In this document: in pieces, positions 11,516-22,604 of the stretch
How the letters are laid out: each line of letters starts with the position of its first letter
Numbering within the stretch: position 1 is the stretch's first letter
Source: Trichobilharzia regenti
Taxonomy: Eukaryota; Platyhelminthes; Trematoda; Strigeidida; Schistosomatidae
Reading direction: 5' to 3'
DNA length: 64,000 nucleotides
Assembly (NCBI GenBank): GCA_944472135.2
Contig: OX235270.1
Span: forward strand, 52,519,267 to 52,583,266
The notes under the pieces: generated by a model
What the model saw: the letters and a program-made list of their open reading frames with translations, nothing else
Databases searched by the model: none
Told to the model about the DNA's origin: nothing
Program-made: the position numbers and the translations under genes

Positions 11516-12249
11516 AAAGTATTGATAGAGATGAAATGCGTGGAATTTCAGTATCCTGACTGCATATGTATTTGTGACTCAACTGGCTTTCTGAAAAAAT
11601 AAACGAAGCCATATTTTAGGCCTATATCAAGTAGGTCATGCGAAACATGAGTTCGGCATCCTTAACCATCTGACAATTAAGGTTGGTCGAAATATATATA
11701 TGATAAAAGAAAACTAAGAGTGGGTGTACCTCACCAGACCTGTGGACCATGAAGTTATCGACTGTTGGTGTGAGCCACATAGAAAGCAGAGAACGCTTCA
11801 TTGTAGTCACTGAAATGTTAAGAATCGGTGGTAAGAAACTGACAGTGTAGCACTGTTTATCATCCTTAACAGCGCACCATTTCCACTCATTTTTAATAAA
11901 CAGAGGGAGAAAATAAATTACCTCCGTACTAAAACTATCGTAGAAAGGTTACAAAAAACAAAAAATGGTTCTGTGGCACTATAAAGATCGACGGTAAGAA
12001 TGTTAGTCCAATTGTGGACATTTTGAATATTCTTTGTCAATACAAAGAAATAGGTGTCTACTATTAGCAAATGTGAAACCTAGTTTAGTTTCCTTCAACA
12101 ACCTTGCGCTAAATGGCTAACTGGTTAATATACTCATCGAACTTTTTTGCCAGACAATGTTATTATCCTTCTCAACTTTAGTTAACTGGAATTTGTATTT
12201 TTCAACAAGAATTCAGGATATTTCTACAAATCACATGTACACGTTCATG
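11516..12249. other. Spacer, nothing recognised
   Basis: AT-rich sequence up to the target site of the Gypsy insertion. No gene or repeat was recognised. Confidence 0.45.
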
Positions 12250-12571
12250 TGTGGTGAGAGCAGGCTGCTAGCCGATTGGTTGACACTAATCTACGTTAAG
12301 GTCTAGGTCACTAATATGGGCCGTGAGAAAATATGAACAAGGCTGAGTCAACAACCAATCACAGCAAAGTTAACGTGGCAAAATATGATTCGCAGATAGA
12401 GAACTCTATTTGTCAAGGAATCCCGAAACAACCAATCAGAAGCCTGCGTTTGTCTGCAACCAATCAGATGACTGCGCTTGTCTATAATAATGTAGGTGAA
12501 ATATATATAAATACGTGTTGATTTTCATAATAAAACGATCTGTTGCTTCGCCCTTGTCTTCTGTTGTTACA
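12250..12571 (+). repeat. 5' LTR of the Gypsy element
   Basis: It begins TGTGGTGAGAGCAGG and ends CTGTTGTTACA. It is collinear with 16412-16736 at roughly 97% identity. Confidence 0.95.
12355..12534 (+). promoter_or_regulatory. LTR promoter and polyadenylation signals
   Basis: Three CCAAT boxes (12355, 12432 and 12460, each within CCAATCA) precede a TATA-like TATATAAA (12504-12511) and an AATAAA (12529-12534). The order fits a U3-R layout, with CCAAT-driven Pol II transcription starting just past the TATA box. All are conserved in the 3' LTR. Function is inferred from motif order. Confidence 0.65.
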
Positions 12572-12573
12572 TT

Positions 12574-12586
12574 TGGTGTCGCTGCC
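12574..12586 (+). other. Primer binding site
   Basis: TGGTGTCGCTGCC starts two bases after the LTR. It begins TGG, as required to pair with a tRNA 3' CCA end. Which tRNA is used cannot be told here. Confidence 0.7.
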
Positions 12587-12594
12587 TCCAGAAA

Positions 12595-13356
12595 ATGAAG
12601 ATCCCGTGGCCAGCTGCGTTTGAAGAAGGAGACATACGGAGCTTCTTACGTGACTTCGAGGCTGTTGCTGAGCTGGTGGGTGTCAAGGAGCAGGCGGCGA
12701 AGGCAGTTGTCCTGGGGACGCTGTTGAGAGGCCGAGCGAAGGCTGCATATGACAGCGTAGACAGGTCAAATGGCACAGCGTCTTGGAAGAAATTGGTTGA
12801 ACGACTAGTGTCCGAGTTTGACAGCGAAACAGACAGACAGCTAGCAATGCAGCAGTTCCGGTCAATGAAGCTTGGACCTGATGGAGACCCGCTAGTGTTG
12901 GCGGTGAAACTGACTAATCTACTTCGACGCGCGCTTCCCACTTTAGATGAAGAATCAGAAGCGCAGTTACTGTCTTCCCAATTCATCGAGAGTGTCCCAG
13001 ACCACATTTCTCAGCGATTAAAACTGGTTAACGCAACGCAGCCGATGGATATTAGTGAGCTGGCGAAGGTGACCAGACAGCTGCTGAGCACAACGGTAGC
13101 CGCTATAGACCAACCAAAACCAAACGAATATGAGCAAAAAATTGAAGCATTGCAGCGGGAAGTGGCGGCGTTAAAGTTGGCTGATAGAAAAGACCGGTGT
13201 TTTGAATGCGGTAAGCCGGGACACTGGAGAAGATACTGCCCAGAAAGGCGAAAAAGAAAAAATTTCAGACGGTATAATGCTTGTTCTTTCTTTCGTATGA
13301 ACCTAGATTTAGTGGGGGCTATTGAGAAAGGGCTCTGTATTCGAAGTTGCGAGTGA
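12595..13356 (+). CDS. gag: Gypsy Gag protein
   Basis: This 253-residue capsid/nucleocapsid precursor packages the element RNA into virus-like particles. The ATG at 12595 is the first after the PBS, only a few bases downstream. The N-terminal two thirds is the helical retrotransposon Gag type (PWPAAFEEGDI start, RGRAKAAYDSV, and a QLAMQQFRSMKLG segment). A coiled-coil-like stretch precedes one zinc knuckle, C202-x2-C205-x4-H210-x4-C215, followed by a basic tail. After the knuckle the frame runs about 38 more codons to a TGA at 13354 and overlaps the pol frame, which is open from 13326 and in the -1 register. Short gags with a single CCHC are common in Gypsy elements. Opposite-strand frames here are shadows. 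Confidence 0.9.
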   Translation: MKIPWPAAFEEGDIRSFLRDFEAVAELVGVKEQAAKAVVLGTLLRGRAKAAYDSVDRSNGTASWKKLVERLVSEFDSETDRQLAMQQFRSMKLGPDGDPLVLAVKLTNLLRRALPTLDEESEAQLLSSQFIESVPDHISQRLKLVNATQPMDISELAKVTRQLLSTTVAAIDQPKPNEYEQKIEALQREVAALKLADRKDRCFECGKPGHWRRYCPERRKRKNFRRYNACSFFRMNLDLVGAIEKGLCIRSCE

Positions 13357-16300
13357 ATGATCGAGAAGTAGTATGTTTGATAGATACAGGGGCGGCCGTG
13401 TCGTTAATAGATAAGAATTTATGTAAGAGTGTTAGTCCGTGTTCATTGACAGTACAAACAGTAGGCGGGTATGTGTTGCGTATAACGGGTAGATCGAACT
13501 GTACGGTCGTTGTTGGTGGCTGCGAGGTGACGTTTCCTTTCATTGTTGTACCCGAACTACAGCGAACGATATTAGGAGCGGATTTTCTGCGTGAGATTGG
13601 TGCCATAATCGACACGCAAGCGAACGTGGTGGTCACGAAATACGGGCATATCAACATGTATGAGACCAGCGAGATAGCAGCGATTAAGCTGTCGACGGTA
13701 CACAATGTGACAGAGTTAATTAATAAATACGATCATCTGTTCACTGGAGATGGCGACCCATACGGTTATTGCGATAAGGTGAATCATGAAATTCCGTTAA
13801 GTGATCCGAAAGTAAGGTCATTTACAACGCGAAGAGTTCCATGTCATCTGGAAGGCGAAGTGGAGCGACAAGTGCAAGAGATGTTAAAAGATGATATTAT
13901 TGAGGAAGCTGATAGCCCGTACAACTCTCCAGTGCTGTTAGTAAAAAAAGCGAATGGGAAGTATAGATTCTGTGTTGATTTTCGACAGTTAAACAGTATG
14001 ACAGAGTTAAGACCGTGTGCCATGCCAACAGTGGTAGAAACCTTAGATCGCCTACAAGGTGCGAATGTGTTTTCGGTTCTCGATCTTCGCTCAGGATACT
14101 GGCAGATACCGATAAAACAAGGTGATAGAGATAAGACGGCTTTCATCGTGGGTCAGACACAATATCGATTTAAACGCATGCCGTTTGGACTAGCAGGTGC
14201 ACCGTTTACGTTCAGACGACTGATGAAGCTATTACTTAGGAACTTGAAAAACGTGGAGGTTTATGGTGATGATCTCGTCATATACAGTCAAAACGAAAAC
14301 GATCACGTCAACCATGTAGAAGCCGTGCTGCGACGCATCGAAGAGTTTGGACTACGCGTCAACAAAACCAAGTCCCAGATAGCCAAAAAGAATGTTACTC
14401 TGTTGGGACATAAAGTGGGAAATGGTGAGATTAAACCACTGCCGGAGAAAATTTTGACGATTAAAACGATTCCAGCCCCGAATTCAAAGAGAAAACTGAG
14501 ACAATTCTTGGGTAGAGCAGCGTTTTATAGTCGCTTCGTGAAGAACTTCAATGAGATAGCAGCCCCTCTATACAGGCTACTAGGTGAGCCAAAGTTTGTT
14601 TGGTCGGAAGAATCGCAGAGGACATTCGACAGAATTAAACAGCTGCTCGACCACCAACAAATGACGCTAAAACTACCTGTGCCAGGAAGACAGTTCACAG
14701 TGTGCACAGATGCCAGTGACTACGCTATAGGTGCGGTCCTAAGACAGGACGAGGGAATCGTTGAGTATGCCAGTAGGGTTTTGACACTTACAGAGAGAAA
14801 GTATTCAACGATAGAGAAAGAATGTTTAGCAATGGTATGGGCAGTCGACAAATGGAGACCTTATTTACTCGGCCGGCGGTTCCACATCGAAACTGATCAT
14901 AAGCCGCTACAATTTTTGAAGACAGCGAGAGACCCACGGGGGAAGTTGTCACGGTGGATGTTGCGTCTTCAGGAGTACGATTTTACGATCTCACACGTTC
15001 CTGGAAGTGAAAATGTCTTGGCAGATTTGTTATCGAGACCAGAAGATGAGTCTGAGTTGCCCGAGGTCGCTTACGGAGTGCATGCAGTAGAACAAGACCC
15101 ACTAAGACTTGCACGTAGGCAGAGGTTGGACGATACGCTGAATACAGTAATACAGGTGATCACCAACGGAATAGAAGTGGATCAAACTACGGCGAGTAAG
15201 GAGCTAACCACACTACTCAGACAGAGGGATCGACTCAGAGTGAATGCCTACGGGACTCTGACCTGGCGAGAGAACGACGGAAGCTGGCTGGCTGTCATAC
15301 CTCAATCGTCGCGCCACGACATGATAGAAGAATGTCACCAGCTAGCGCATACAGGCGTGGCCAGAACGACCGACCTCCTAAGACAAAGTATGTACTGGCC
15401 AGGTATGAGAGAAGACGTAGCAAGATACGTACTTGGATGTCCACGGTGCCAGCTGATGAAAGGTGACCGGTGCATACGACCACCACTTCAGTCGATTCCA
15501 GTTACCGCGATAGGTGACTTGTGGTCCGTAGATGTCATGGGTCCATTTCCTCAGACATCCAATGGTAATCAGTACCTCTTGGTGATGACGGAACACGCGA
15601 CACGATGGGTAGACGCCGTAGCAATCCCAGACCAACGTGCAAGAACCGTGACAGATGCAGTAGTTAGACACATTGTTGCAGACCACGGCGTACCGAAGAC
15701 AATACTGACAGACCAAGGTCCCTGTTTCGAGAGTGAAGAGTTTACTTCCCGTTTGCAACAGCTGGGCATCAAGAGGATCAGAACGACCCCATACCATCCA
15801 CAAACGAATGGCCTAACGGAGAGAAACAACCGTACACTGAAGGAGTGGCTGGCCTCGAAGGGCGGGAACTGGGAAACGGAGCTTCCACTGATTTTACTAA
15901 CACATCGTGCTACCACTCAGGAAACAACGAAGAAGTCACCCTTCCAACTGATGTATGGTAGAAAACCACGATTACCGGTACACAATGAGACCTGGCCCAT
16001 GCACCAAAAGTGGAGTACGACGAAATTAAAAGCAGAGAGGAAAGAGGCAGTCAAGAATGTAATGAAGAAGCAGCGCAGTGATGTCACGAAGTCTCAGATG
16101 AAAGAAAGGACGCAGTGCATTACCTTTGCAGTCGGGGACCAAGTGAAGTGTAGAGACAGGAGATATACAGTTGGAGGCGGGCTAGGTTCACGGAAACTCC
16201 TTCCAAAGTGGGAAGGACCATACACAATCACAAAAAGACGGGGTCAAGTATATACCATCCGAAGAGGTGATAAACAGAAACGAGTTAACGCCAGTCAGCT

Positions 16301-16433
16301 CCAAAGATGGGTACAGTGGGACAAGCCGGTCAGTAACAATCCTCAACTAGAGGATGTAGCACCCAGAAGGTCGGAACGTCTGCGCACGAAGCTATTTGAC
16401 GGGGGGACGAGTGTGGTGAGAGCAGGCTGCTAG
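13347..16433 (+). CDS. pol: Gypsy Pol polyprotein (protease, RT, RNase H, integrase)
   Basis: This 1,028-residue frame encodes the enzymes that copy and insert the element. Aspartic protease D13-T14-G15 lies at the very N-terminus. Reverse transcriptase has Y306-G-D-D309, and RNase H has catalytic D455 and D517. The integrase zinc finger is H664-x3-H668-x29-C698-x2-C701, and its core is D729, D789 and E825 with exactly 35 residues between the last two (DD35E). The listed start is a TTG. The frame is open from 13326 and is probably entered from gag by a -1 shift, since no ATG precedes the protease motif. I see no standard X-XXY-YYZ slippery heptamer in the 31-nt overlap. The stop lies 22 nt inside the 3' LTR. 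No internal stop or missing catalytic residue was seen, so the protein could be functional. Confidence 0.93.
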   Translation: MRVNDREVVCLIDTGAAVSLIDKNLCKSVSPCSLTVQTVGGYVLRITGRSNCTVVVGGCEVTFPFIVVPELQRTILGADFLREIGAIIDTQANVVVTKYGHINMYETSEIAAIKLSTVHNVTELINKYDHLFTGDGDPYGYCDKVNHEIPLSDPKVRSFTTRRVPCHLEGEVERQVQEMLKDDIIEEADSPYNSPVLLVKKANGKYRFCVDFRQLNSMTELRPCAMPTVVETLDRLQGANVFSVLDLRSGYWQIPIKQGDRDKTAFIVGQTQYRFKRMPFGLAGAPFTFRRLMKLLLRNLKNVEVYGDDLVIYSQNENDHVNHVEAVLRRIEEFGLRVNKTKSQIAKKNVTLLGHKVGNGEIKPLPEKILTIKTIPAPNSKRKLRQFLGRAAFYSRFVKNFNEIAAPLYRLLGEPKFVWSEESQRTFDRIKQLLDHQQMTLKLPVPGRQFTVCTDASDYAIGAVLRQDEGIVEYASRVLTLTERKYSTIEKECLAMVWAVDKWRPYLLGRRFHIETDHKPLQFLKTARDPRGKLSRWMLRLQEYDFTISHVPGSENVLADLLSRPEDESELPEVAYGVHAVEQDPLRLARRQRLDDTLNTVIQVITNGIEVDQTTASKELTTLLRQRDRLRVNAYGTLTWRENDGSWLAVIPQSSRHDMIEECHQLAHTGVARTTDLLRQSMYWPGMREDVARYVLGCPRCQLMKGDRCIRPPLQSIPVTAIGDLWSVDVMGPFPQTSNGNQYLLVMTEHATRWVDAVAIPDQRARTVTDAVVRHIVADHGVPKTILTDQGPCFESEEFTSRLQQLGIKRIRTTPYHPQTNGLTERNNRTLKEWLASKGGNWETELPLILLTHRATTQETTKKSPFQLMYGRKPRLPVHNETWPMHQKWSTTKLKAERKEAVKNVMKKQRSDVTKSQMKERTQCITFAVGDQVKCRDRRYTVGGGLGSRKLLPKWEGPYTITKRRGQVYTIRRGDKQKRVNASQLQRWVQWDKPVSNNPQLEDVAPRRSERLRTKLFDGGTSVVRAGC
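16401..16411 (+). other. Polypurine tract
   Basis: GGGGGGACGAG abuts the 3' LTR, where plus-strand DNA synthesis would be primed. It lies inside the pol ORF. Confidence 0.7.
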
Positions 16434-16736
16434 CCGATTGGTTGGCACTAATCTACGTTAATGTCTAGGTCACTAATATGGGCCGTGAGAAAATATGAAC
16501 AAGGCTGATTCAACAACCAATCACAGCAAAGTTAACGTGGCAAAATATGATTCGCAGATAGAGAACTCTATTTGTCAAGGAATCCCGAAACAACCAATCA
16601 GAAGCCTGCGTTTGTCTGCAACCAATCAGATGACTGCGCTTTTCTACTTGCATAATGTATGTGAAATATATATAAATACGTGTTGATTTTCATAATAAAA
16701 CGATCTGTTGCTTCGCCCTTGTTTTCTGTTGTTACA
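16412..16736 (+). repeat. 3' LTR of the Gypsy element
   Basis: It is the match to 12250-12571 and ends TTACA, followed by CATG, the right target-site copy. It has a 3-nt insertion near 16650 relative to the 5' LTR. Confidence 0.95.
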
Positions 16737-18049
16737 CATGTAACTCATTCAGTATATTATTTCCAATAAGTACTGATTTTATCATAAATGAACTACTCTG
16801 CAAGCAAGTTATTCATATTCTGTCAGCCTGAATATTTCACTCGTAGTAGCACATAACGATTACGTGCAAATATTGTACAACAGACATAATTGCTTATTAA
16901 CATACCTTGACACTGATATTTGTAGCTTTTAAATATTATTTCAGTATATAAGCTGTCACATTTTAAGTATTTGACAAAGCGAAACTGTGTTGTTAGCCTA
17001 GTCGCATATGTTGTGAAAGACTTTTAGCTTTGATTGAGAACGAAATCATTTGTACCTCTTAAGATAATATCGAAGTTAAAGAGAAATTAAAGTAGAAAGA
17101 TATTGAATAGTTGAAACCCCATAATGAAACCGATCGCTTTAAATTGTGACATGTGAATTGTAATCGGGATATTTATAAGGATGATTTATTTTTTCTGTCA
17201 AGTCACTTGATGCTATAAAAATTAATGTACTTCTTTCTGTAAGACTACTGAACAAACCAAAATGATGCTTCCATATAATAACTAAATTCAATGGACAATA
17301 ATGATGTCTTTTAATTACACCATTAATTGTATATATTTCATCTTCAATGTCAGTCATAAGTAATGTACTAGATAGTGGAAAAAACAGTAAACTAAGTCAG
17401 TCAATTCCTAAATTTTTGTATACCCCAAATCATTAACGAAAATATTGTTCTCTACTAATCTTCTTACTAAGAATTTCTGAACAGAATACGGTGGTATTTA
17501 ATATGACTATTTTATCGCTTAAGTAAGGAATCAAGATAGGTGAATTTCACTAAAAAATCAGTGATGCGAAAATTGTGAAAAACAATACCTCTATTAGAGA
17601 AATTTCCTAGTGATTAAAAAAATTAGTAGAAATTGAAAAATATCCTGTGGGAGAAAAAACAAGCATTTTTACTTCACCCATTCTTCTCCTCGCTACTAAC
17701 AACAGTAATTTTCCTAATTTGTTATGATGATCTCATCGACTGGTTCGAAATTTACTCATTTTTAGAAAAAAATGATGTTGTTATAACAATGAATGTTAAT
17801 ACTATTTGCTTTCATAAGTAGATTTCAAAGCGAAAAGTTCTTAAACAGAAACTCGGAGAATAAACACATCCAAAATAAGATTAAAACTTAAATTTAGAAC
17901 TAATTTTAAATTTCTCTAGTTAACAAAATAGACAGATAGGTACTTAGTTGGAAGAAAAAACACGATGTGGTAAGGTAGACTGGAGTACATAAGTTGTGGT
18001 GTAACTGTAGAACATTCTATAGTTTGGTTTTTAAGGATTAGTTATGTTT
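16737..18049. other. AT-rich spacer
   Basis: No gene or repeat family was recognised. Only short AT-driven frames are present on both strands. Confidence 0.45.
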
Positions 18050-18245
18050 TACGAGTTGGTCACGGATTGATATCAGTTAGAGAACCATTGAAAACCAGGG
18101 AGTACTGGACAGCTGCTGTTTCATCCTAGTTTGGGAATCATCGGAAGTTCGCACCCACTGGGATTCGAACCCGGGACCTTCCGGTTACAAGGCAACCTCG
18201 TATACCATTCAGCCACTGGGACCCGATTCAATGGCTCGTGAATTC
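18050..18245 (-). repeat. tRNA-headed SINE with hammerhead-like domain
   Basis: On the minus strand the head has GGTTCGAATCCC (B box). The hammerhead position reads CCGATGA, a stem II around CCCAAACTAGG, intact GAAA, an ACAGC..CTGT stem III and GTC. One core base is changed (CTGATGA to CCGATGA). The tail ends with a GATATCAATCCGTGACC-like sequence shared with the copy at 33,425. Confidence 0.7.
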
Positions 18246-19639
18246 TATCTTCTACTAATTCGTGATTTAGCGCGACCCCAACCATTGTCGTTGGTAGGAC
18301 ATCCATCCACACACGTAAATGTAAACTATATAAAACCATTGTACATTTTAATATCGCTGATTGCGTTAGTAACGAAAGTGAGTAAACATTTTAGTAGGAG
18401 GTAGGTATTCGCATTTCGATAAGAAAGTCATAATTTACGAAACTTCTATGTTATTTGTATAGAGCTGAAATCAGTGATAACATTGATATGTATGAATACT
18501 AATTCCACCCTTCACCTTATATCATACAGATGATATTTAATTAACCTTCAGATGCTAATTTTAAAGGGAATCTATTGATCATAAAATGGATCGTATCACC
18601 AACTAAAACTAGCTCCAAAGAGCTAAAATTCAATGGGTATTGAGCACACATTTCATCCTAGTTAGGGCTTTTCAGCAAGTCATATTCATAATTCCACAAG
18701 AAATATCAGGCTGAGAGATAAGCAACTATGTCTTGGGTGGTAATTGTGCTATGTTATCAGGAAGTGGCAGACATCACAAACCAATAATCACTGAATTTTG
18801 ACTCGCCTCTCAATATGACCTGCTATCTAGTGCTGAGTACTTCATTGAGCCGTGGTTATGAATTAACGAAAAATTCCAAAATAGGAGAAAACATCTGTCC
18901 AACAGTCCTTTGTCTACAATAATTTCATGGTTGGTGATGGTTGTGACTAAAACCTAAGCAGAACAGAGAAAATCTATTTTGTCGTGAGAAATGGGAGAGA
19001 AGAATAATAAACTTTCAGTCAACCTTTCTGTCTGAACTAATCTACTCTTGGGTAAGAACAAAAGCCATCAGTATACTAATATTTGACGGCTGAGGGCTGT
19101 TTGTGGCATGACTCGAAACCACTATAACTCGTGCAGATCTATTCATTCCTCATCACTTTTAAAATTCTGAAAGCAACTCTAATCTTTGTTAGGTTATCCT
19201 TTTTGACTGCTTATATTTATTCGTTGTAGTTTCTTTTTAATTTCTTTCTCTTCTTTCGTTTGTGCCATTCTGAAGAGTGATGATTTGAACTGTTTCGTTT
19301 AGTGTTAATTGATCGGTCACTCATTCAGCATAAAAAATGCTTCTTTCACACGAACGAAACTTTCGAAATGGTTTTTCACCCATAGGTTACATTAATATGG
19401 TTTGTTTGTTTCTGTACCCATTTCAAATTCTTTTTCTAGAATTCATTATATCATAACTTTAATTTACTCTGAATCCTTATTTTAATCGTCTAAATGACAA
19501 AATTATAGGCAAGTTGTCTACGGAAATACTTTACAAGATTGTTAGGCTCTTGAGTTAGTTCATAAGAGAAAAAATCAACTATTTGTGTTTGAAAACTAGC
19601 ACATTACAGTTATCCTTACAGCATGATAAAATTCCTCAG
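18246..19639. other. AT-rich spacer
   Basis: Nothing recognised on either strand. Confidence 0.4.
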
Positions 19640-20421
19640 TACTATTTTATCTTCAACGTGGAGTCAGTGAAGCGGGAAGCTGTTGATAAAAGTCTGCAAC
19701 TTGTTAGAAATCCTTTTCGTGGCATACACGCCAAGTCTCTGACCCGTATAGAACTGACTTCACATTTGTGTTGAAAATCCGAATCTTGTTGTTTATGCTG
19801 GCTGAGTGCAGAAGATTTCCAAACCGGTTTCAGGTTGGTGACAGCGCATCTTGCCTTTTCGATCCTGACTGGCTTTGACACCTTCATCCGTTCCAACTGC
19901 CTGCGGGTGAAATGATGTTTCCTAGATAAGTGAAGCAAGTAACCTCTCTTAAATTTCTCCTGTTAATGGTGATTGGTGCTGCTCGTTGTTATTGTTGAGG
20001 CTGTTCGTTGGTTATCTTCATCACTTCTATCTTCTCTATGTTCATCTGCAGTCCCGTATTCGCCGGTTGCTTCTTCTGTCAGTTTATTGATTTTCGCCTG
20101 CAAGTCTTCGAGTTTGTGTGACATTAAACATAAATCCTCCGCAAAATCCAGATCATCTAGAGTTTTCTAATCGGTCGTCCAGCCTATTCCTGTCTCCTCG
20201 CTACCCACAGTCTGACGTATAATCTAGTCCACCACAATTAAGAATATCATCGGTGGTAATAGGCAGTCAGATTGTCTTACTCCTGTGTTCACTTCGAACG
20301 CCTTACTGAGTTTCCCGTTGTGGATCACTTGACATGTGGCAGGCATTTTCATGCAGCCAGCTGTTGAATGAGGTTGATACATACTTGGTCACTGCACGCC
20401 GTAGTGTTGCAATAGTTTCCA
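19640..20421 (-). mobile_element. Decayed RTE (SR2-like) fragment, RT to C-terminus
   Basis: Read leftwards from 20421, it holds the same RT segment as 1970-2273 (304 nt, about 7 differences). The post-RT region follows, where shifted frames spell IFNTNVKSVL-like and YGSETW-like motifs near 19,750. It is broken by stops. The right boundary abuts a plus-strand fragment of a different LINE. Confidence 0.65.
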
Positions 20422-20584
20422 GTGCAGAGTCTTCTGAATGTCTGACATACGACTGGCTCCTGTCAGATGTAAGATGATGCCAGAAGACTGGAAAACATCG
20501 ACTCCTAGCTTAAAGATAGGGGGTGAATCGGCAGAGCATGTTGATCACTTCACTTATTTGGGGAGTTGCATCAGCCAACGCAAG
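20422..20584 (+). mobile_element. Fragment of the 58-kb LINE family
   Basis: The peptide read here, with KCKMM, EDWKTSTPSLKIG and [13 protein letters not shown], matches residues following the YADD motif in the ORF at 58,349. Only about 160 nt is present, and both ends are truncated. Confidence 0.75.
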
Positions 20585-22045
20585 TTGGTTGTATTATGTC
20601 TTCTCCTATATCCTCTGTTTGTATCAGGAAAACTTTACTGTTTTGTCTGAACATGACTCAGCTAACCACAATTTTGCCATCTTATAAATAAATTATATGC
20701 TGCAATACGTAACCTATTCTGTACATATACCCTCTCGAGTTGAACTTCTCTCCGAAATTTCGGACGCTTTTTTTTCAAGCTATGTTACTTATTATCATAA
20801 ATTATTTAAAATAATCCCTGATGTTAAGAATCAAAACAAGATTTTTCAGAAGGCTTTGCTGTGTAAGCCACAGCCTCCTAAGCAGAATTCTTATGCTACT
20901 TATAGTTTCAATCAATTACCTCTTATCATCACGAAAAAAGTCTATTCAAATCGTTTTTGTAATTTGTATTTCTGTATTGCTCAGGTTGCATCCAACCAGT
21001 TGACAAAAAGCAGTGAAACAATAATAATAAAAATTGAGCACACATTATCCTAATTCATTTGAATTCGCTTGTTTTCATTAGATTTCTATGACTTATATGC
21101 AAATGAAAGAAATAAGCTAATTGATAAATAATCAATCAGCTTAGAAAATATTGTAATATAATCTCATTTTTTTGAAACTAATAATCAAGGAAAAAACAAA
21201 TACCTACATCAAATTTGAAGCAAGTTAAATGTACGCACTAAGTGGGGAGCGAAATGTTCTTAATGTATTTAACATTTAGTCAGTCAACAACAAGATGAAG
21301 ATTTGATTTTATACTTATTGAATCTTATCATTAGATTCAAGAAATCTCATGTTGCTAGTGAAGTTGGAAATTACACTACTCACGGTCAGAGTTGGAAAAT
21401 TCACTGTAAAACCGTCTATGTCACGCTCAATCCCTTATAGTTTTTTTTTCCCGCATGCAGATTAGTTGGTTCATCTGTTCAGTTTCGGTTATTGAAAAGA
21501 TCTTTCCCAAAATTCTCGCAGTATATATGGTAACTCCATGGTGATATACACCGTGATGCACTTTTGCTCACCTGATTTCTTTCACAACATAGGGCTAGAA
21601 ACTAAAGTTGGTTAATGTTCGATGAACACCAGTAATGTGTTACTTAATAACATGGTACAACGGTATGTTTGCTCGTTGACAGCAATATTTACAAAAGAAA
21701 TAACATTGAAGGTAACACACAGACTGATTTCTTAAACTCTGTCCGAAAACAGCAAACATAGGAGAGAAATTAGGCTAACTCAGGTATAATAAATCTATTT
21801 ATGAATTTTCATCGTTTCCAAGGCAATTATGTAGTCATAATGTTAACAACGATCATTAGGATTTGAAAGCATTGAGAAAGTGCAGGATTCCAGTGTAAGA
21901 ATATTGGAAACATCTTTACATGTGATTTTTTGAAGGGTTCCTGAGAAAATTTACACGCGACTTTCGATTTGATTTAGATGCTGGTTAAGACATTTGCAAA
22001 TAATTTGGAAAAAATTTAAATAGGGTTCTTGGTAAGTTTTGCGAC
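20585..22045. other. AT-rich spacer
   Basis: No recognised gene. A 118-codon frame at 20697-21053 shows no domain and no codon pattern that would support a gene. Confidence 0.4.
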
Positions 22046-22456
22046 TTGTTGATTGAGAGGTGGAACAGAATCTGGAAAAGAGCTAGCGGAGGTCAAACAA
22101 AAACATGGCACCAGTCAATGAAATCTACAACAGTTAGTTTAAGCCATGTAGGAAGGTGTAGACTTCCTGGTTGGGGTCCTCGGGACAGTAAAAATCAATG
22201 GTTGGAAACAATTGGTGATATGGCTCAAAATCGTTCTCAGTGATGGAGCAAATGCATCCACTCCTTGTGACTTACGATTTCCAATGAGACTACATTGATC
22301 TTCGTTACTACTATTCCTTTGTCTCATACCTCTGTTTACTGTCTCTATTATACATTTCTTCTACTTTCTTCTTTTGCTATGTGTGATATATGGAGTGTGG
22401 CGATTCGAATTGCCGCACATATGTGCAAAGTTCTATGTCGAAAACAGACAGGTAGA
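22046..22456 (+). mobile_element. 3' end of a LINE of the 58-kb family
   Basis: It encodes the C-terminal segment ([40 protein letters not shown]) and the 3' UTR ending near a CAGACAGG-like run. It is nearly identical to 49,495-49,886. Short 5'-truncated copies like this are the usual product of target-primed reverse transcription. Confidence 0.85.
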
Positions 22457-22604
22457 ATCTTTCGCTGAAATCTGGTCATTTGCTCTTTGGAAAATTTCTT
22501 TTCATCCAATAATTTATTTAATATTTGAGTGGTTGGAGTCTACTTCAGATGCACCTCACTAGAACTAATTCAGTGAAACTTCTTTGCGTAAGTGATATTT
22601 CTAT

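Larger units (their letters stand above)
12250..16736 (+). mobile_element. Complete Gypsy LTR retrotransposon (about 4.5 kb)
   Basis: The element has two TG...CA LTRs and a flanking 4-bp duplication CATG (12246-12249 and 16737-16740). It also has a PBS two bases after the 5' LTR, a gag with one CCHC knuckle, and a pol ordered protease-RT-RNase H-integrase (the Gypsy/Metaviridae order). A polypurine tract lies right before the 3' LTR. No env-like ORF exists. The LTRs differ at about 8 positions plus a 3-nt indel over about 322 nt, so the insertion is fairly young. It resembles the compact schistosome gypsy-type elements, but I cannot assign a named family without a search. Confidence 0.95.

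Noticed and set aside
12567..13007. 146-codon minus-strand frame
   Set aside because: Shadow of the Gypsy gag on the other strand. The same applies to the minus frames across pol and across the 58-kb LINE.
20697..21053. 118-codon open frame
   Set aside because: No family resemblance, and it is surrounded by LINE debris. A chance frame cannot be excluded.
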